In this document: positions 31,851 to 42,093 of the stretch, in pieces | Position numbering within the stretch: position 1 is the first letter of the stretch | How the letters are laid out: every line of letters starts with the position of its first letter | Assembly: GCF_014203555.1 (NCBI RefSeq) | Contig: NZ_JACHJH010000001.1 | Span: 1,040,013 to 1,104,012 of the forward strand | Reading direction: 5' to 3' | DNA: 64,000 bases | DNA from: Streptomyces olivoverticillatus | GTDB lineage: Bacteria; Actinomycetota; Actinomycetes; Streptomycetales; Streptomycetaceae | Notes under the pieces: model-generated | Databases searched by the model: none | What the model saw: the letters and a program-made list of their open reading frames with translations, nothing else | Told to the model about the DNA's origin: nothing | Position numbers and translations under genes: made by a program

Positions 31851-31862
31851 GGACACGCCCTA

Positions 31863-32343
<481 letters not shown>

Positions 32344-32353
<10 letters not shown>

Positions 32354-32973
32354 AAGTGTCAACCGGGCACCGGCGCAAGGCTCGTGGGCGTGACGATCGA
32401 CGGCAGGCGATCCTGGACGGTGCGTTCGCGGTGTTCGCGCGGCGCGGCTACGCGCAGACGTGCGTGAAGGAGATCGCGCAGGAGGCGGGCGTCGCGAAGC
32501 CGACCGTCTACAACCACCTGAACGACAAGGAGAGCCTCTACCGCGAGGCTGTCGAGTCCGCCGCCGACCGGGTCGGCGCACAGTGCATCGCCGCCGTCGA
32601 GCAGTTGCGCGAGGCTGCGGCGGACGGCGACCCGCGCGCGGTGCTGGGCGCCGCGGCCCGCGGCCTGTTGCGGGTCTGCCATGACGAAGAGGCACGCGCC
32701 GTGCGTCGGCTGGCGGGCGCCGAGGCGATGCCCGGCCTGGCGGCGAGCGTGCGCGAGCGCACGGCCCTACGGATCCGGTCCGCCCTCGCCGACCGACTGG
32801 CCCGCCTCGCGCTCGCCGGCCGCCTGCGTCCGTGCGACCCGGAACTCGCCGCCGAGCACCTCCTCGTCCTGCTCACCGGCCCACTGGAGTACCGGCCCGA
32901 CGCCGACCTGGACGCCATCGCGGACGCGGCCGTGGACGTATTCCTCCGCGCATACGGGGAGGAACACGCTTAG
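32344..32973 (+). CDS. TetR-family transcriptional regulator
   Basis: A 209-residue repressor: N-terminal helix-turn-helix AILDGAFAVFARRGYAQTCV ... VAKPTVYNHLNDKESLYREA, and a helical ligand domain (about 75-209) of the TetR_C AefR-like type. The ligand is unknown. ATG at 32344 is inside a perfect operator palindrome and six bases after a -10 element, indicating a leaderless transcript; GTG at 32356 is an alternative start. Divergent from the Dabb gene, its likely target. Confidence 0.9.
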
Positions 32974-33552
32974 CTAGCTCTGTACGGCGACGACGGCCAC
33001 GACGGCGACCGAGATGAGGATGCCCAGGACGATCCCGGCCACCGTGGGCGACACCCGGTCCCGCATCCGCTTCGGCGGCTGGAAACGAGCGGCCCGGTCC
33101 GTGCTCAGCTCCCACCAGTTGACGACCCGCCGGAATTCCACGTCGAAATCGGGGGCGGGGTACAGGTTGCTGTGGTGGAGCCCGGGCAGTGAGCGGCGCC
33201 GCCCGTCCGCGAGGGTGATCCGAGCCGCGCGCGCCGTCCCGTACTGGCTCTTGGTCTCGCGCACGTCGATCCACCGGATGTCCTGCCAGGGGTGGGTGCG
33301 GCCGCGCCCGGTACCCCAGCAGACGGTTATCCCGGCCGCCCCGACCGTGGTCCAGCTCCGGAGCGCGAAGGAGAGGCCGAGGCCGGCGAGCGCGGCGGTC
33401 CCACCGAGCAACCAGCAGAGGCCCGCCACGCCGAGTTGGGAGGCAGCCAAGGCCGCTTGGGCGGCCAGCACGACACCCAGCATCGCAAACTGGGACCAAG
33501 ACGGACGATACCGGTCTTTCCCCCGGAAACTCAGTTCGTTCACCAGGCGCAC
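32974..33552 (-). CDS. Membrane protein with PH-like domain
   Basis: A 192-residue protein with two closely spaced N-terminal membrane segments (about 22-43 FAMLGVVLAAQAALAASQLG, and 45-65) and a third at the C-terminus (SPTVAGIVLGILISVAVVAV). Between them a bacterial PH-like domain: WTTVGAAGITVCWGTGRGRT, HPWQDIRWIDVRE and ITLADGRRRSLPGL. Such proteins are common in actinobacteria and of unknown role. The likely start is GTG 33552 (alternative GTG 33543). Converges with tetR with no gap; 18 bp from the next gene upstream. Confidence 0.7.
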   Translation of the reverse strand: MRLVNELSFRGKDRYRPSWSQFAMLGVVLAAQAALAASQLGVAGLCWLLGGTAALAGLGLSFALRSWTTVGAAGITVCWGTGRGRTHPWQDIRWIDVRETKSQYGTARAARITLADGRRRSLPGLHHSNLYPAPDFDVEFRRVVNWWELSTDRAARFQPPKRMRDRVSPTVAGIVLGILISVAVVAVVAVQS

Positions 33553-33570
33553 ACTACGCCTCGACCCCTC

Positions 33571-34575
33571 CTAGCCCTCGGCCGCGGCCCCTGCCGCCTC
33601 GAACGACCGCAGACCCGCCGTCAGCGCGGCGAGCGTCTCGTCCGCCAGGTCGTGCAGGAAGGCCGGGCACACCCACGCGTCCAGGGGCTCGTCCTCCTGG
33701 TCGTCCTCGTCCTCCTCGTCCCACCCGTAGTACTCGGCGATCTCGGCCCGGCCGCCGGGGCTGCGGAGGAGGTATCCGGCCTGGTTCGTGTAGTCCGGAT
33801 CGCGGGTGTCAGGGTGCTCGCCAGGGCTGTGGGTGCACGGACCGTCGCCCAGCAGCGGAACGGCGGCCTCGACCCCCTTGATCATCGCGTCCAGTACCGC
33901 GCGGTCCGTGATCCTCTCCGATGCCGCGTACCAGCAGGTCGCGTTCATGGTCACGAGGTAGCCGGCGAGTACTCCGCGGGTCGGTCGGTCGGGAAGGCAG
34001 GTTGCCTCGTCGATCAGCTCCTCGTGCGGATCGACGTACGGGTAGTCGTTCACGATCCCCGAGAGACTGCGGATACGGCTGTGGTGGTACTTCGGCGCGC
34101 CGGCCGGGATGCGGCGGACGGTGAACGGGGCGATCACGTCCACGGCGAGGCGGGCCCATCCGGCGACGTTCTGCGGGCACAGCACCGGCCCGGCGAGTGC
34201 GCCGGTCAGCAGGCCGTTGTCACCCCGCCATATCTCGTCTTCGAGCAGGCCCGTCTCGGCCTCGTACGGATGGCTGTCGTGCGCGCAGGGCTGATCGCCC
34301 AGCGCCTTCGCCGCGGCGCGCAGCGCGTCAAGGGCGGCGCCCTCGGCGGCCTGCCCGGGGCGCCAGGCGAGGTACCCCGACATCGCCACCAGCCCGGACA
34401 CCCACACGTGGGCCTGCTCCCCGCCCGGGTCGGCGGCGAGCCTGCGGGCGCAGTCCAGGACGAGGGGGTCCGCTTCGTCCGCCGCGGACGCGTCGTGGAC
34501 GTGCCGCCAGGCGTCGGCGAGCTGGTCAAGGGTGAGGCCGGTCGTATTGATCACGATCAGAACGACGGAGCCCAC
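33571..34575 (-). CDS. Hypothetical protein, acidic, orphan
   Basis: A 334-residue soluble acidic protein that I do not recognise. Visible features: an internal loose repetition (DPLVLDCARRLAAD / DRAVLDAMIKGVEAAVPLLG and QPCAHDSHPYEAETG / GPCTHSPGEHPDTRDPD: each a P-C-x-H followed by an acidic, Tyr-containing stretch), suggesting two related helical modules, and a very acidic segment EDEDDQEDEP near residue 285. The P-C-x-H motifs could bind metal. The GTG start at 34575 has no clear SD; GTG 34554 is possible. Such proteins often occur near polymorphic-toxin or accessory loci. Confidence 0.6.
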   Translation of the reverse strand: MGSVVLIVINTTGLTLDQLADAWRHVHDASAADEADPLVLDCARRLAADPGGEQAHVWVSGLVAMSGYLAWRPGQAAEGAALDALRAAAKALGDQPCAHDSHPYEAETGLLEDEIWRGDNGLLTGALAGPVLCPQNVAGWARLAVDVIAPFTVRRIPAGAPKYHHSRIRSLSGIVNDYPYVDPHEELIDEATCLPDRPTRGVLAGYLVTMNATCWYAASERITDRAVLDAMIKGVEAAVPLLGDGPCTHSPGEHPDTRDPDYTNQAGYLLRSPGGRAEIAEYYGWDEEDEDDQEDEPLDAWVCPAFLHDLADETLAALTAGLRSFEAAGAAAEG

Positions 34576-34830
34576 GTCCGGAACGGTTCCGCTTCCCGCT
34601 CAGCCGTCCGATCAGTTCAGCTGGTGACGGGCACCTGGCCACACTTGATCGCCCGCATGCCCCCCTCGAATCCCCACCGCACAACATGTCGCGTGATCGT
34701 CGCGACTCCCCCGAGCGCGTGCCATGAGAGCAACGCTAGAGGGCACCGTCAGCCAACGTGAAAAACCCCGGCACAACGGCTGAAAACTGCCCCGCACTTT
34801 GCGCGTTTTATTGCTAAGACGCGCGTTCGG
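34576..34830. other. Intergenic region without a supported gene
   Basis: 255 bp between a minus-strand orphan gene and the RidA gene. I see no credible ORF. An inverted repeat GCGCGT-N12-ACGCGC (34801-34806 and 34819-34824), just after the RidA stop, may be its terminator. The A-rich stretch AAAAACCCCGG near 34760 is unusual for the surrounding DNA and suits a promoter for the gene to the left. Confidence 0.4.
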
Positions 34831-35241
34831 TCACCGCCCCTCCGGCAGGAGGGCGAACGCCTCTACCTCCATGAGGAGTTCCGGGCGGAACAAAGCGGCC
34901 ACCTGGACCGCCGTGCTGGCCGGCAGGCGCTCGGGGGCGATGTGCTCGTCGCGTGCCGCGCGGACGGCCGGGAGGTGGGCGATGTCGGTGACGTAGTACG
35001 TGAGTTTGACGACGTCGTCGAACGTCGCACCGGCCGCCGCCAGGCAGCGGCGCACATTGTCGAAAACCTGCCGTGCCTGTGCAGCGGGGTCGCCCGCTCC
35101 GACCACCTTTCCGTCGGCGTCCAGCGCCACCTGGCCGGACAGGGCGACCAGGCGGCCCGTTCCCATGACCACGTGGGTGTAGCCGGCCCCCGGGGCGACG
35201 CCCTCCGGAGCTGGTATGTGCGTGAGGTGTGAGTCGTTCAT
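34831..35241 (-). CDS. RidA-family (YjgF/YER057c) protein
   Basis: A 136-residue trimeric RidA-family protein: YTHVVMGTGRLVALSGQVAL, VFDNVRRCLAAAGATFDDVV, KLTYYVTDIAHLPAVRAARD, and the C-terminal MEVEAFALLPEGR. RidA enzymes hydrolyse reactive enamine/imine intermediates using a conserved Arg in the segment RDEHIAPERLPASTAV (here the position is occupied by the L-PASTAVQV motif; whether deaminase Arg is present is uncertain, so it may belong to a non-RidA subgroup). ATG at 35241. Confidence 0.85.
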   Translation of the reverse strand: MNDSHLTHIPAPEGVAPGAGYTHVVMGTGRLVALSGQVALDADGKVVGAGDPAAQARQVFDNVRRCLAAAGATFDDVVKLTYYVTDIAHLPAVRAARDEHIAPERLPASTAVQVAALFRPELLMEVEAFALLPEGR

Positions 35242-35350
35242 GGCGGAATCCTTGCACTGGGCGATGCGGGCGGAATCGGCCCCTCGCTTTTGCGCCGCTA
35301 CTAGCGGTAGCCCTTGCGTTCGAGGGGATCGCGCATGGTGGGATGTGGTG

Positions 35351-36574
35351 ATGCGCATCCCCCCACGCATATCCTCCCGTCCCCACAACCCCTATGACGA
35401 ACTCGCATCACTGGCCGATCCGGAACCGGCGCCGGATCCGGATTCCCCCTGGGATCCCGAGGAGACGCTGCGCGTCGTACCGATACCGCTGGACACCAGC
35501 GAGCCCTGGTCACCCCCCAACCACCGCCGCGCCAAGCGAAAACGGAAGCGTAAACGCCCCCTCCGGCGCTCCCGCCGCACCCTCAAGCTGCTGATCGGCG
35601 CCGCCGCGCTCGGCGCGCTGCTGGTCCTCGGCGACCGCTGCGCCGCCATGTACGCCGAGAAGAAGGCACAGCAGGCACTGCAGCAACAGCTCGGCCTCGA
35701 AGCCGCCCCGCAGGTCGACATCCACGGCTTCCCCTTCCTCACTCAGGTGCTGGCCAAGGACCTGCAGCGCGTCGACATCACCGTGCCGCACGTCGCCGCC
35801 GACCGGGTGTCGCTCGCCAAGGTCAAGGTCAGCGCCCGCGATGTGCGGCTCACCGGCGATCTGCCCGCCGACGTGCGTGGCGCCGTCATCGGCGACCTCC
35901 AGGGCGACGTGCTGCTGTCGTTCGCCGACATGGGCCGCGAACTCGGCTCCTCACAAGTTCAGTTCACCGATCTCGGCAACAACGCCGTGGGCGCCCACGG
36001 CAAGCTGGCCGTGGCGGGGCAGGAGCTGCACCTGCGCGCGGAAGCGCATCTGCAGCGCAACGGTGACCGCGGAATCTCCACCGACGTCGACGGCATCAGC
36101 CTGGACATCCCCCACGTGGCCACCTACCGCCCCGGCAAGCGCGAGAACCTCACCCTCCACCGCGAGACGGCCGAGCGCATCAGCCGGGACGCGGCCCGCG
36201 CCAAGGCGCTGCTGTCGGTGCCCGCCGTCGCCGAGCGGCTCGGCATATCGGACGAGGACGTGGCCGCCGCCCTGCGCAGCGAGGACCGGCTGCACGAGCT
36301 CACCGGCGCGCCCCGGTTCGTGGAGCAGCTGACGCACGTCAACCTCGTCGACGTCGTCGTGGACCACCCCTGGCTGCTGCAGAAGGCCGGCATCGACCCC
36401 AAGGTGCTCGCGGCGCTCACCCACCTGCGACCACCGGATCTCGTCGACCGTCTCTCCCTCTCCTTCCAACTGCCCAAGGAAGCCAAGGATCTGCACCTGC
36501 GCGAAGTGACCGTCGAACGCAACGGCATCCGCGCCACCCTGACCGGCGCCGGCCTCCCGGTGGGACGCACGTAG
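35351..36574 (+). CDS. DUF2993 (LmeA-like) membrane-anchored protein
   Basis: A 407-residue protein: Pro/Asp-rich cytosolic N-terminus, a very basic stretch (RRAKRKRKRKRPLRRSRR), one membrane anchor (about 78-96, LKLLIGAAALGALLVLG), then an extracytoplasmic DUF2993 domain beginning QQQLGLEAAPQVDIHGFPFL. The family includes mycobacterial LmeA, a lipid-binding protein needed for lipomannan elongation. A second, shorter DUF2993 paralogue is encoded at 47912. ATG at 35351. Converges on the histidine kinase gene. Confidence 0.85.
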   Translation: MRIPPRISSRPHNPYDELASLADPEPAPDPDSPWDPEETLRVVPIPLDTSEPWSPPNHRRAKRKRKRKRPLRRSRRTLKLLIGAAALGALLVLGDRCAAMYAEKKAQQALQQQLGLEAAPQVDIHGFPFLTQVLAKDLQRVDITVPHVAADRVSLAKVKVSARDVRLTGDLPADVRGAVIGDLQGDVLLSFADMGRELGSSQVQFTDLGNNAVGAHGKLAVAGQELHLRAEAHLQRNGDRGISTDVDGISLDIPHVATYRPGKRENLTLHRETAERISRDAARAKALLSVPAVAERLGISDEDVAAALRSEDRLHELTGAPRFVEQLTHVNLVDVVVDHPWLLQKAGIDPKVLAALTHLRPPDLVDRLSLSFQLPKEAKDLHLREVTVERNGIRATLTGAGLPVGRT

Positions 36575-36601
36575 GCCCCCAGGACGTAGGCCCACACGGC
36601 A

Positions 36602-37999
36602 CTACAGCGCAGGAGGCTCCGTCGCCGCCCCCGGCAAGCGCACCGACGCGATGGTGCCGCCGCCCTCCGCCGGGCGCAGGACCACCTCGCCGCCCGCATG
36701 CTGCACGGTGTGGGCGACGATCGACAGGCCCAGCCCGCTGCCCGGCATGCTGCGCGCCGACGGCGAGCGCCAGAAGCGGTCGAAGACGTGCGGGAGTTCG
36801 TCCTCCGGAATGCCGGGACCGTGGTCGCGGACGGTGAGTTCGCCCTTCATCAGGCGCACCTCGATCACATCACCCCGGGGGCTGAACTTCACCGCGTTGT
36901 CGAGCAGGTTGACCACGGCCCGTTCGAGCGCCACCGGCTCGGCCCGTACGTACCAGGGCTCTATGTCGGCCGAGATCGTCAGGCCCGAACCGCGCAGCCG
37001 GGCCCGCTCCACCGCCCGCTCGGCGGCCTCGTGCAGCGCGACCACCTGCACCGGGCCGCTGCCGGGCGGGCCGTCCGGGCGGGAGAGCTCCTGGAGGTCG
37101 CCGATGAGCGCGGCCAGCTCGGCCATCTGCGCCCTGACGCTCGCCAGCAGCGCCTTGCGGTCCTCCGGCGGGATCGCCCGGCCGGTCTCCTCGCTCCGGG
37201 CGAGCAGGTCGATGTTGGTGCGCAGCGAGGTGAGCGGTGTGCGCAGCTCGTGCCCGGCGTCCGCGATGAGCTGCTGCTGCCGGTCGCGGGAGGAGGCGAG
37301 CGCCGCGGTCATGGAGTTGAAGGCGCGGGAAAGGCGCGCGATCTCGTCCTCGCCGTCCACGGGGATGCGCACTTCGAGGTTGTCGGTGCGGGCGATGTGC
37401 TCGACGGCTTCGGTCAGCCGGTCCACCGGGCGCAGCGCGGCCCGCGCGACCCACAGCCCGGCCGTGGCCGCGCCGAGCACGCCGAAGCCGGCCACCAGCA
37501 CCAGGACGATGGCGAGGGCGCCCAGTGGTTTGTCGACCTCGTCGAGCGGCTGGGCGATGGAGACGGCCGTGTTGGGCAGCTGCGGTCCGTCGTAGGCGTA
37601 GGTGGCGACGCGCATCGGGCGGCCGTCGGTCGCCCGCGCGTCGTGCAGCACCTCGTCCACGCGCCCCTGGGCGACGGCGAGGTCCGCGCCGGTGACGTTG
37701 ATCGGGGACTTGCCCGGCGTGGTGCAGACGATGCCGGAGGCGGTGACGATCTGCACGGTGTACGAGCCGGGGGCGGGCGGCAGGCCCGAGGGGTTGGTGC
37801 CGCAGGTGCGCACCAGGGACTGGACGGCCTTGTCGTCGACGCGCTGGCTGGTGAGCGTCGTGTCCCGCTGGTGGCCGAGCTGCTGTTCGGTGACGACCCA
37901 GCAGGCGCCGGCGGCCAGTGCCACCGCCACCGCGACGGCCGCCGCGGTCAGCAGGGCCAGCCGGGAGCGCAGCGGCAGGCGGCGGAAGCGGCGGATCAC
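36602..37999 (-). CDS. Sensor histidine kinase, MprB/CseC-like
   Basis: A 465-residue envelope sensor: TM1 (about 12-34, [20 protein letters not shown]), an extracytoplasmic sensor domain with paired Cys (VRTCGTN and IVCTTPG), TM2 (about 162-184), HAMP ([20 protein letters not shown]), H-box H250 ([14 protein letters not shown]), N-box ([10 protein letters not shown]), and G1/G2 ([16 protein letters not shown]). It overlaps the response regulator upstream (ATGA), so the two are coupled. Being next to an HtrA-like protease suggests sensing of envelope stress as with mycobacterial MprB-PepD. Confidence 0.92.
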   Translation of the reverse strand: MIRRFRRLPLRSRLALLTAAAVAVAVALAAGACWVVTEQQLGHQRDTTLTSQRVDDKAVQSLVRTCGTNPSGLPPAPGSYTVQIVTASGIVCTTPGKSPINVTGADLAVAQGRVDEVLHDARATDGRPMRVATYAYDGPQLPNTAVSIAQPLDEVDKPLGALAIVLVLVAGFGVLGAATAGLWVARAALRPVDRLTEAVEHIARTDNLEVRIPVDGEDEIARLSRAFNSMTAALASSRDRQQQLIADAGHELRTPLTSLRTNIDLLARSEETGRAIPPEDRKALLASVRAQMAELAALIGDLQELSRPDGPPGSGPVQVVALHEAAERAVERARLRGSGLTISADIEPWYVRAEPVALERAVVNLLDNAVKFSPRGDVIEVRLMKGELTVRDHGPGIPEDELPHVFDRFWRSPSARSMPGSGLGLSIVAHTVQHAGGEVVLRPAEGGGTIASVRLPGAATEPPAL

Positions 38000-38736
38000 T
38001 CCGGCCCTCCGCCGCCCGCGCGCAGGACGTATCCGACGCCGCGGACCGTGTGCACCAGCCTGGGCTCCCCGCCCGCCTCCGTCTTGCGGCGCAGGTACAT
38101 CACGTAGACGTCCAGGCTGTTGGAGGTGGGCTCGAATTCGAAGCCCCAGACGGACTTGAGGATCTGCTCGCGGGTGAGGACCTGCCGGGGGTGGGCGAGG
38201 AAGAGCTCCAGCAGCGTGAACTCGGTGCGGGTCAGCTCCACGCGGCGGGCGCCGCGGGTCACCTCGCGGGTGGCGAGGTCCATGCGCAGGTCGGCGAAGG
38301 ACAGCTGGTCGGTGGGGGCCGCCGCGGCGGAGGCAGCCGTCGCGTACGAGCTGCGGCGCAGCAGGGCGCGGATGCGGGCCAGCAGTTCGTCGAGCTCGAA
38401 GGGTTTGACGAGGTAGTCGTCGGCGCCGGCGTCCAGGCCGGTCACCCGGTCGCCGACGGTGTCGCGGGCGGTCAGCATCAGGATCGGCACGGTGACACCG
38501 CTCGCGCGCAGCCGCCGGGCGGCGGTGAGGCCGTCCATGCGGGGCATCAGGACGTCGAGGACGATCAGCTCGGGGTCGTAGGCGGCGACCTTGTCGAGGG
38601 CGTCGAGCCCGTCGACGGCGAGCTCGGTGTCGTACCCCTCGAAGGCGAGGCTGCGGCGCAGCGCCTCGCGGACGGCGGGCTCGTCGTCCACGATCAGGAT
38701 GCGGGCGGGCTGGTCGCCGTGCTCGGCGGGGCTCAT
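37996..38736 (-). CDS. Response regulator, MprA-like (OmpR family)
   Basis: A 246-residue two-domain regulator: acidic pocket in ILIVDDEP, phospho-acceptor D61 ([13 protein letters not shown]), T/S in MLTARD, K in YLVKPF; then a winged-helix domain with [20 protein letters not shown] and [12 protein letters not shown]. An Ala-rich linker ([10 protein letters not shown]) joins the domains. It closely resembles the MprA/CseB group. Its cognate kinase gene overlaps downstream; an HtrA-like protease gene lies upstream on the same strand and is the expected target. Confidence 0.92.
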   Translation of the reverse strand: MSPAEHGDQPARILIVDDEPAVREALRRSLAFEGYDTELAVDGLDALDKVAAYDPELIVLDVLMPRMDGLTAARRLRASGVTVPILMLTARDTVGDRVTGLDAGADDYLVKPFELDELLARIRALLRRSSYATAASAAAAPTDQLSFADLRMDLATREVTRGARRVELTRTEFTLLELFLAHPRQVLTREQILKSVWGFEFEPTSNSLDVYVMYLRRKTEAGGEPRLVHTVRGVGYVLRAGGGGPE

Positions 38737-38904
38737 CGGCTTACCTCGGGTTCACGTCAGTGGCGGTGGCGTAGGCGGTGGCATTGGGGGCGGCGCGGGC
38801 CGGTGGTGCGGCCGGGTTTCAGCCTCGCATGCCGGCGCCGTGTGCCGCGCGCCCTTGGCCGTACGCTCGCGCGCCCCTCGGCCGTACGTCCGCGCGGCGC
38901 GGGG

Positions 38905-40029
38905 TCAGTCGCCGCTGCCGCCCGAGCGCAGCTTGCCGAGGTCGGCCTTGACCGTGTTGACGGGGATGGCGAAGCCGAGGCCGACGCTGCCGGCCGAGTC
39001 GCCGGAGCCGGAGCCGGAACCGGAGGCGTACATCGCGGAGTTGATGCCGATGATCCGGCCGCTCATGTCGATCAGGGCGCCGCCGGAGTTGCCGGGGTTG
39101 AGCGAGGCGTCGGTCTGGATGGCCTTGTAGGTGGTCTTGGAGGAGCCGGTGTCGCCGTTGTACTGGTTGCCGCCGAACTCGAAGGGCCACTGGGGGCCGC
39201 CGCCGCGGCGCTGCTGCTGGCTCTGGCCCGGCTCCTTGGCGACGGTGACGTCGCGGTTGAGGGCGGAGACGATGCCGCTGGTGACGGTGCCGGTGAGGCC
39301 TTCGGGCGAGCCGATGGCGACGACGTCGTCACCGACGCGGAGCTTGCCGGAGTCGCCGAGGGCGGCGGCCTTGAGGCCCTTGGCGTCCTGGATCTTGATG
39401 AGGGCGAGGTCCTTGGCGGGGTCGGTGCCGACGACCTTGGCGGTCTTGCTGGTGCCGTCGCTGAGGCCGACCTGGACGGTGTCGGCACCGGAGACGACGT
39501 GGTTGTTGGTGACGACCTCGCCGTCCCCGGTGATGATCACGCCGGAGCCGGTGGACTGGCCGGAGCCGGTGGCCGCCTTGATCTCCACGATGCTGGGGCT
39601 GACGGCCTGGGCGACCGCGGCGACGCCGCTGCTCTTGGAGGAGGCGTTCAGCGCGGGCGCGGACTGGCTGCTGTCCTGCGAGCCGCTGGTCAGCTCGCCG
39701 ACGAGGGCCGCGGCCCCGCCGCCGGCGAGGGCGGCGACGAGCGCGCAGGCGGCGAGCAGGGCGACGGGCCTGCGGGCGCGGGGCGCGGCGTGCGCGCCGG
39801 CGTGCGGCTCGGGGGCAGGCGCGGAGCCGTCGAAGGAGGCGTGCCCGCCGTGGTGCCCGCCCGCGCCGGAACCCCCGCCGTGCGCTCCCGGCCACACCGT
39901 CACGCCGCTCGCCGTGGTGACCGGCTGCTGCGGCGGCTGCGCCGGGGGCGCGGGGTAGACGTAACCGTGGCCGTACGGGTGCTGCGGGTCGGGCTGCTGG
40001 TCGCCGTCGCGGCGCGGGTTCTCGGTCAT
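38905..40029 (-). CDS. HtrA/PepD-like membrane-anchored serine protease, PDZ-less
   Basis: A 374-residue S1C protease: long Pro/Gln/Gly-rich cytosolic N-terminus (1-85), one membrane anchor (about 88-111), then a trypsin-like domain with the complete triad H177 (VTNNHVVSGAD), D207 (DPAKDLALIKI) and S315 (LNPGNSGGALID). It stops shortly after the protease domain (VNTVKADLGKLR), so the usual C-terminal PDZ domain is absent. A charged low-complexity insertion (QSQQQRRGGGPQW) occurs around residue 270. It likely degrades misfolded secreted proteins; gene order with the MprAB-like pair mirrors mycobacterial mprAB-pepD. Confidence 0.9.
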   Translation of the reverse strand: MTENPRRDGDQQPDPQHPYGHGYVYPAPPAQPPQQPVTTASGVTVWPGAHGGGSGAGGHHGGHASFDGSAPAPEPHAGAHAAPRARRPVALLAACALVAALAGGGAAALVGELTSGSQDSSQSAPALNASSKSSGVAAVAQAVSPSIVEIKAATGSGQSTGSGVIITGDGEVVTNNHVVSGADTVQVGLSDGTSKTAKVVGTDPAKDLALIKIQDAKGLKAAALGDSGKLRVGDDVVAIGSPEGLTGTVTSGIVSALNRDVTVAKEPGQSQQQRRGGGPQWPFEFGGNQYNGDTGSSKTTYKAIQTDASLNPGNSGGALIDMSGRIIGINSAMYASGSGSGSGDSAGSVGLGFAIPVNTVKADLGKLRSGGSGD

Positions 40030-40162
40030 GTACGAAACTTTGCTCCGCCCAGATGAGAACAGTCTGAGTGCGTCCTGAGAAGCCCGGCAGAAGCCTGTAT
40101 GCCCGGTATAAGTGCCTGCCCGGCAGGAAGGGCGGCCGCCGACGGGCGGCCCCGCCCGGTGC

Positions 40163-41188
40163 TCAGTCGCCGCAGCCGCAGGACCGGCGGATCACCAGCC
40201 GGGACGGGAACTGCTTGAGCCGCTCCCGGCGCGAACCCGCGACCCGCAGCCCGTCGTCCAGCACCAGATCGACCGCCGAGCGGGCCATCGCCTCCCGGTC
40301 GGAGGCGACCGTGGTCAGCGGCGGATCGGTGAGCGCCGCCTCCTTGACGTCGTCGAAGCCGGCCACGGCCAGCTCCCCCGGCACGTCGATGCGCAGCTCG
40401 CGGGCGGCCCGCAGCACACCGATGGCCTGGTCGTCCGTGGCGCAGATGATGGCGGGCGGCCGGTCGGGGCCGGACAGCAGCTCCAGCGCCACCTTGTAGG
40501 CGTCGTAGCGGTTGTACGGCGCGGGGAAGAGCCGGCCCTCCAGCGACTTGCCCGCCTCGCGCATGGCCCGCCGCCAGCCCTCGACGTGGTCGGTGACCGG
40601 GTCGCCGATGGCCGGGGTCTCCTCCGTGCCGCCGAGGCAGGCCACGTAGCGGTGGCCGTGCTCGAGCAGGTGCCGGGTGGCGAGCTGGGCGCCGCCGATG
40701 TCGTCCGTGACCACCGCGACGTCGTCTATGGCGTCGGGCCGCCGGTGCATCAGCACCACGCGCGCGTCCCAGGCGTCGATCTCGGTGGCCGCGTGCTCAC
40801 TGGGGCCCTGGCTGATCAGGATCAGGCCCGAGACGCGCATGCCCAAAAAGGCGCGAAGGTAGTGCACTTCGCGCTCGTCGAGATAGTCGGAGTTGCCGAC
40901 GAGCACCATCTTGCCGCGCTCCGCCGCCGCCCGCTCGACCGCGTGCGCCATCTCCGCGAAGAAGGGCTGGCGGGCGTCCGGGACGATCAGGCCTATCAGG
41001 TCCGTCCGTCGCGAAGCCATCGCCTGGGCGACCCGGTCCGGCCGGTACCCCAGCTCCTTGATCGCGGCCAGCACTCTCTCCCGCGTCGCCGGTGCCACCG
41101 GGCGCGGTCCATTGTTGATGACGTAGCTGACGACCGCGGTCGACGTCCCCGCAAGTCTCGCCACATCGTCCCGCGTCACCTTGGCCAC
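40163..41188 (-). CDS. LacI-family transcriptional regulator
   Basis: A 341-residue LacI/GalR regulator: N-terminal helix-turn-helix [20 protein letters not shown] with hinge [20 protein letters not shown], and a periplasmic-binding-protein-like ligand domain ([20 protein letters not shown] ... [20 protein letters not shown] ... VAGFDD). It ends with Arg-Ser-Cys-Gly-Cys-Gly-Asp, a Cys pair common in Streptomyces members. Start GTG 41188 gives the usual short N-terminus; GTG 41212 is possible. The effector is unknown. It lies between glnR and the HtrA gene on the same strand. Confidence 0.88.
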   Translation of the reverse strand: MAKVTRDDVARLAGTSTAVVSYVINNGPRPVAPATRERVLAAIKELGYRPDRVAQAMASRRTDLIGLIVPDARQPFFAEMAHAVERAAAERGKMVLVGNSDYLDEREVHYLRAFLGMRVSGLILISQGPSEHAATEIDAWDARVVLMHRRPDAIDDVAVVTDDIGGAQLATRHLLEHGHRYVACLGGTEETPAIGDPVTDHVEGWRRAMREAGKSLEGRLFPAPYNRYDAYKVALELLSGPDRPPAIICATDDQAIGVLRAARELRIDVPGELAVAGFDDVKEAALTDPPLTTVASDREAMARSAVDLVLDDGLRVAGSRRERLKQFPSRLVIRRSCGCGD

Positions 41189-41212
41189 GGGCGGCAGTCT
41201 ACGCGGGTCCAC

Positions 41213-42031
41213 CTACCGCTTCACCGGGCGCGCGACCTTGGATTCCGTGACCTTTCCGACTGCTTCGACATGCCCTGTCCGCTCCGTCCGGGGCGCGGTG
41301 CCGGCCCCCTTGGCAGTGGACTCCTCCGCGCGCTCCGGCTTCTCCGCCCCGCGCTCCGGCTTCTCCGGCACCACGAAGCGGTAGCCCACGTTGCGCACGG
41401 TGCCGATCAAGGACTCGTGCTCGGGGCCGAGCTTGGCGCGCAGCCGCCGCACATGGACGTCGACCGTGCGCGTGCCGCCGAAGTAGTCGTAGCCCCAGAC
41501 CTCCTGGAGCAGCTGGGCCCGGGTGAAGACCCGGCCCGGGTGCTGGGCGAGGTATTTCAGCAGCTCGAACTCCTTGAAGGTCAGGTCCAGGACCCGGCCC
41601 TTGAGCTTGGCGCTGTAGGTCGCCTCGTCCACGGAGAGGTCGCCGCTGCGGATCTCCATGGGGCTGTCGTCCACGCTGATCTGCTGGCGGCCCATGGCCA
41701 GCCGCAGCCGCGCCTCGACCTCCGCGGGGCCCGCGGTGTCGAGCAGGACGTCGTCGACGCCCCAGTCGGCGGTGACGGCCGCCAGACCGCCCTCGGTGAC
41801 CACCAGGAGCAGGGGGCACCCGGGGCCGGTGGAGCGCAGCAGCTGGCAGAGGCTGCGGATGTGCGGCAGGTCCCGGCGGCCGTCGATCAGTATGACGTCG
41901 GCGCCCGGGGTGTCCACGAGGGCCGGGCCCTCCGCGGGGGCCACCCGCACGCTGTGCAGGAGCAGCCCGAGGGCAGGCAGCACTTCGGTCGACGGCTGGA
42001 GCGCGTTGGTCAGGAGCAGCAGAGAACTCAT
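41213..42031 (-). CDS. glnR: Nitrogen global regulator GlnR
   Basis: Orphan OmpR-type regulator of nitrogen assimilation, 272 residues. The N-terminus [17 protein letters not shown] is the diagnostic Streptomyces GlnR start. The receiver has only D50 ([10 protein letters not shown]) and lacks the acidic pocket; GlnR works as an unphosphorylated homodimer. The winged helix includes [20 protein letters not shown] and [20 protein letters not shown], ending [12 protein letters not shown], followed by a charged variable tail. It controls glnA, amtB, nir and others and cross-talks with PhoP. Its own SD is poor, and the start overlaps a short upstream ORF (42028-42093), suggesting coupled translation. 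Confidence 0.95.
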   Translation of the reverse strand: MSSLLLLTNALQPSTEVLPALGLLLHSVRVAPAEGPALVDTPGADVILIDGRRDLPHIRSLCQLLRSTGPGCPLLLVVTEGGLAAVTADWGVDDVLLDTAGPAEVEARLRLAMGRQQISVDDSPMEIRSGDLSVDEATYSAKLKGRVLDLTFKEFELLKYLAQHPGRVFTRAQLLQEVWGYDYFGGTRTVDVHVRRLRAKLGPEHESLIGTVRNVGYRFVVPEKPERGAEKPERAEESTAKGAGTAPRTERTGHVEAVGKVTESKVARPVKR

Positions 42032-42093
42032 CGGCCGCCACCCGCCTCGGTCGTCGTTCGGTTCTGACTGGGTCGTGCGCTTCGCTCGTCCAT
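42028..42093 (-). CDS. 21-residue upstream ORF overlapping glnR
   Basis: ATG at 42093 with a strong RBS (GAGGAGG) encodes 21 polar residues beginning [12 protein letters not shown], with a TGA (42030-42028) that overlaps the glnR ATG as ATGA. glnR itself has only a weak GGGTGGCGG in front. A coupled leader that delivers ribosomes to glnR is the natural reading. The coding potential is tentative: the peptide is too short for codon statistics. Confidence 0.45.
   Translation of the reverse strand: MDERSARPSQNRTTTEAGGGR

Larger units (their letters stand above)
29936..31855 (-). mobile_element. Truncated IS607-type element (tnpA remnant + tnpB)
   Basis: On the minus strand a serine-recombinase C-terminal fragment (31850-31568) overlaps a complete tnpB (31575-29938), the gene order of IS607-family elements. 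The recombinase lacks its MerR-like domain and catalytic Ser; homology begins near 31850, within a few bases of the stop of the Dabb gene at 31863. The left end is therefore deleted and the element cannot transpose by itself. The right end is probably just past the tnpB stop, near 29930-29937. No terminal inverted repeats are expected for this family, so exact ends are uncertain. Confidence 0.8.

Noticed and set aside
34612-34797. 61-codon minus-strand ORF in the gap before RidA
   Set aside because: No RBS, no recognisable features and atypical codon use.
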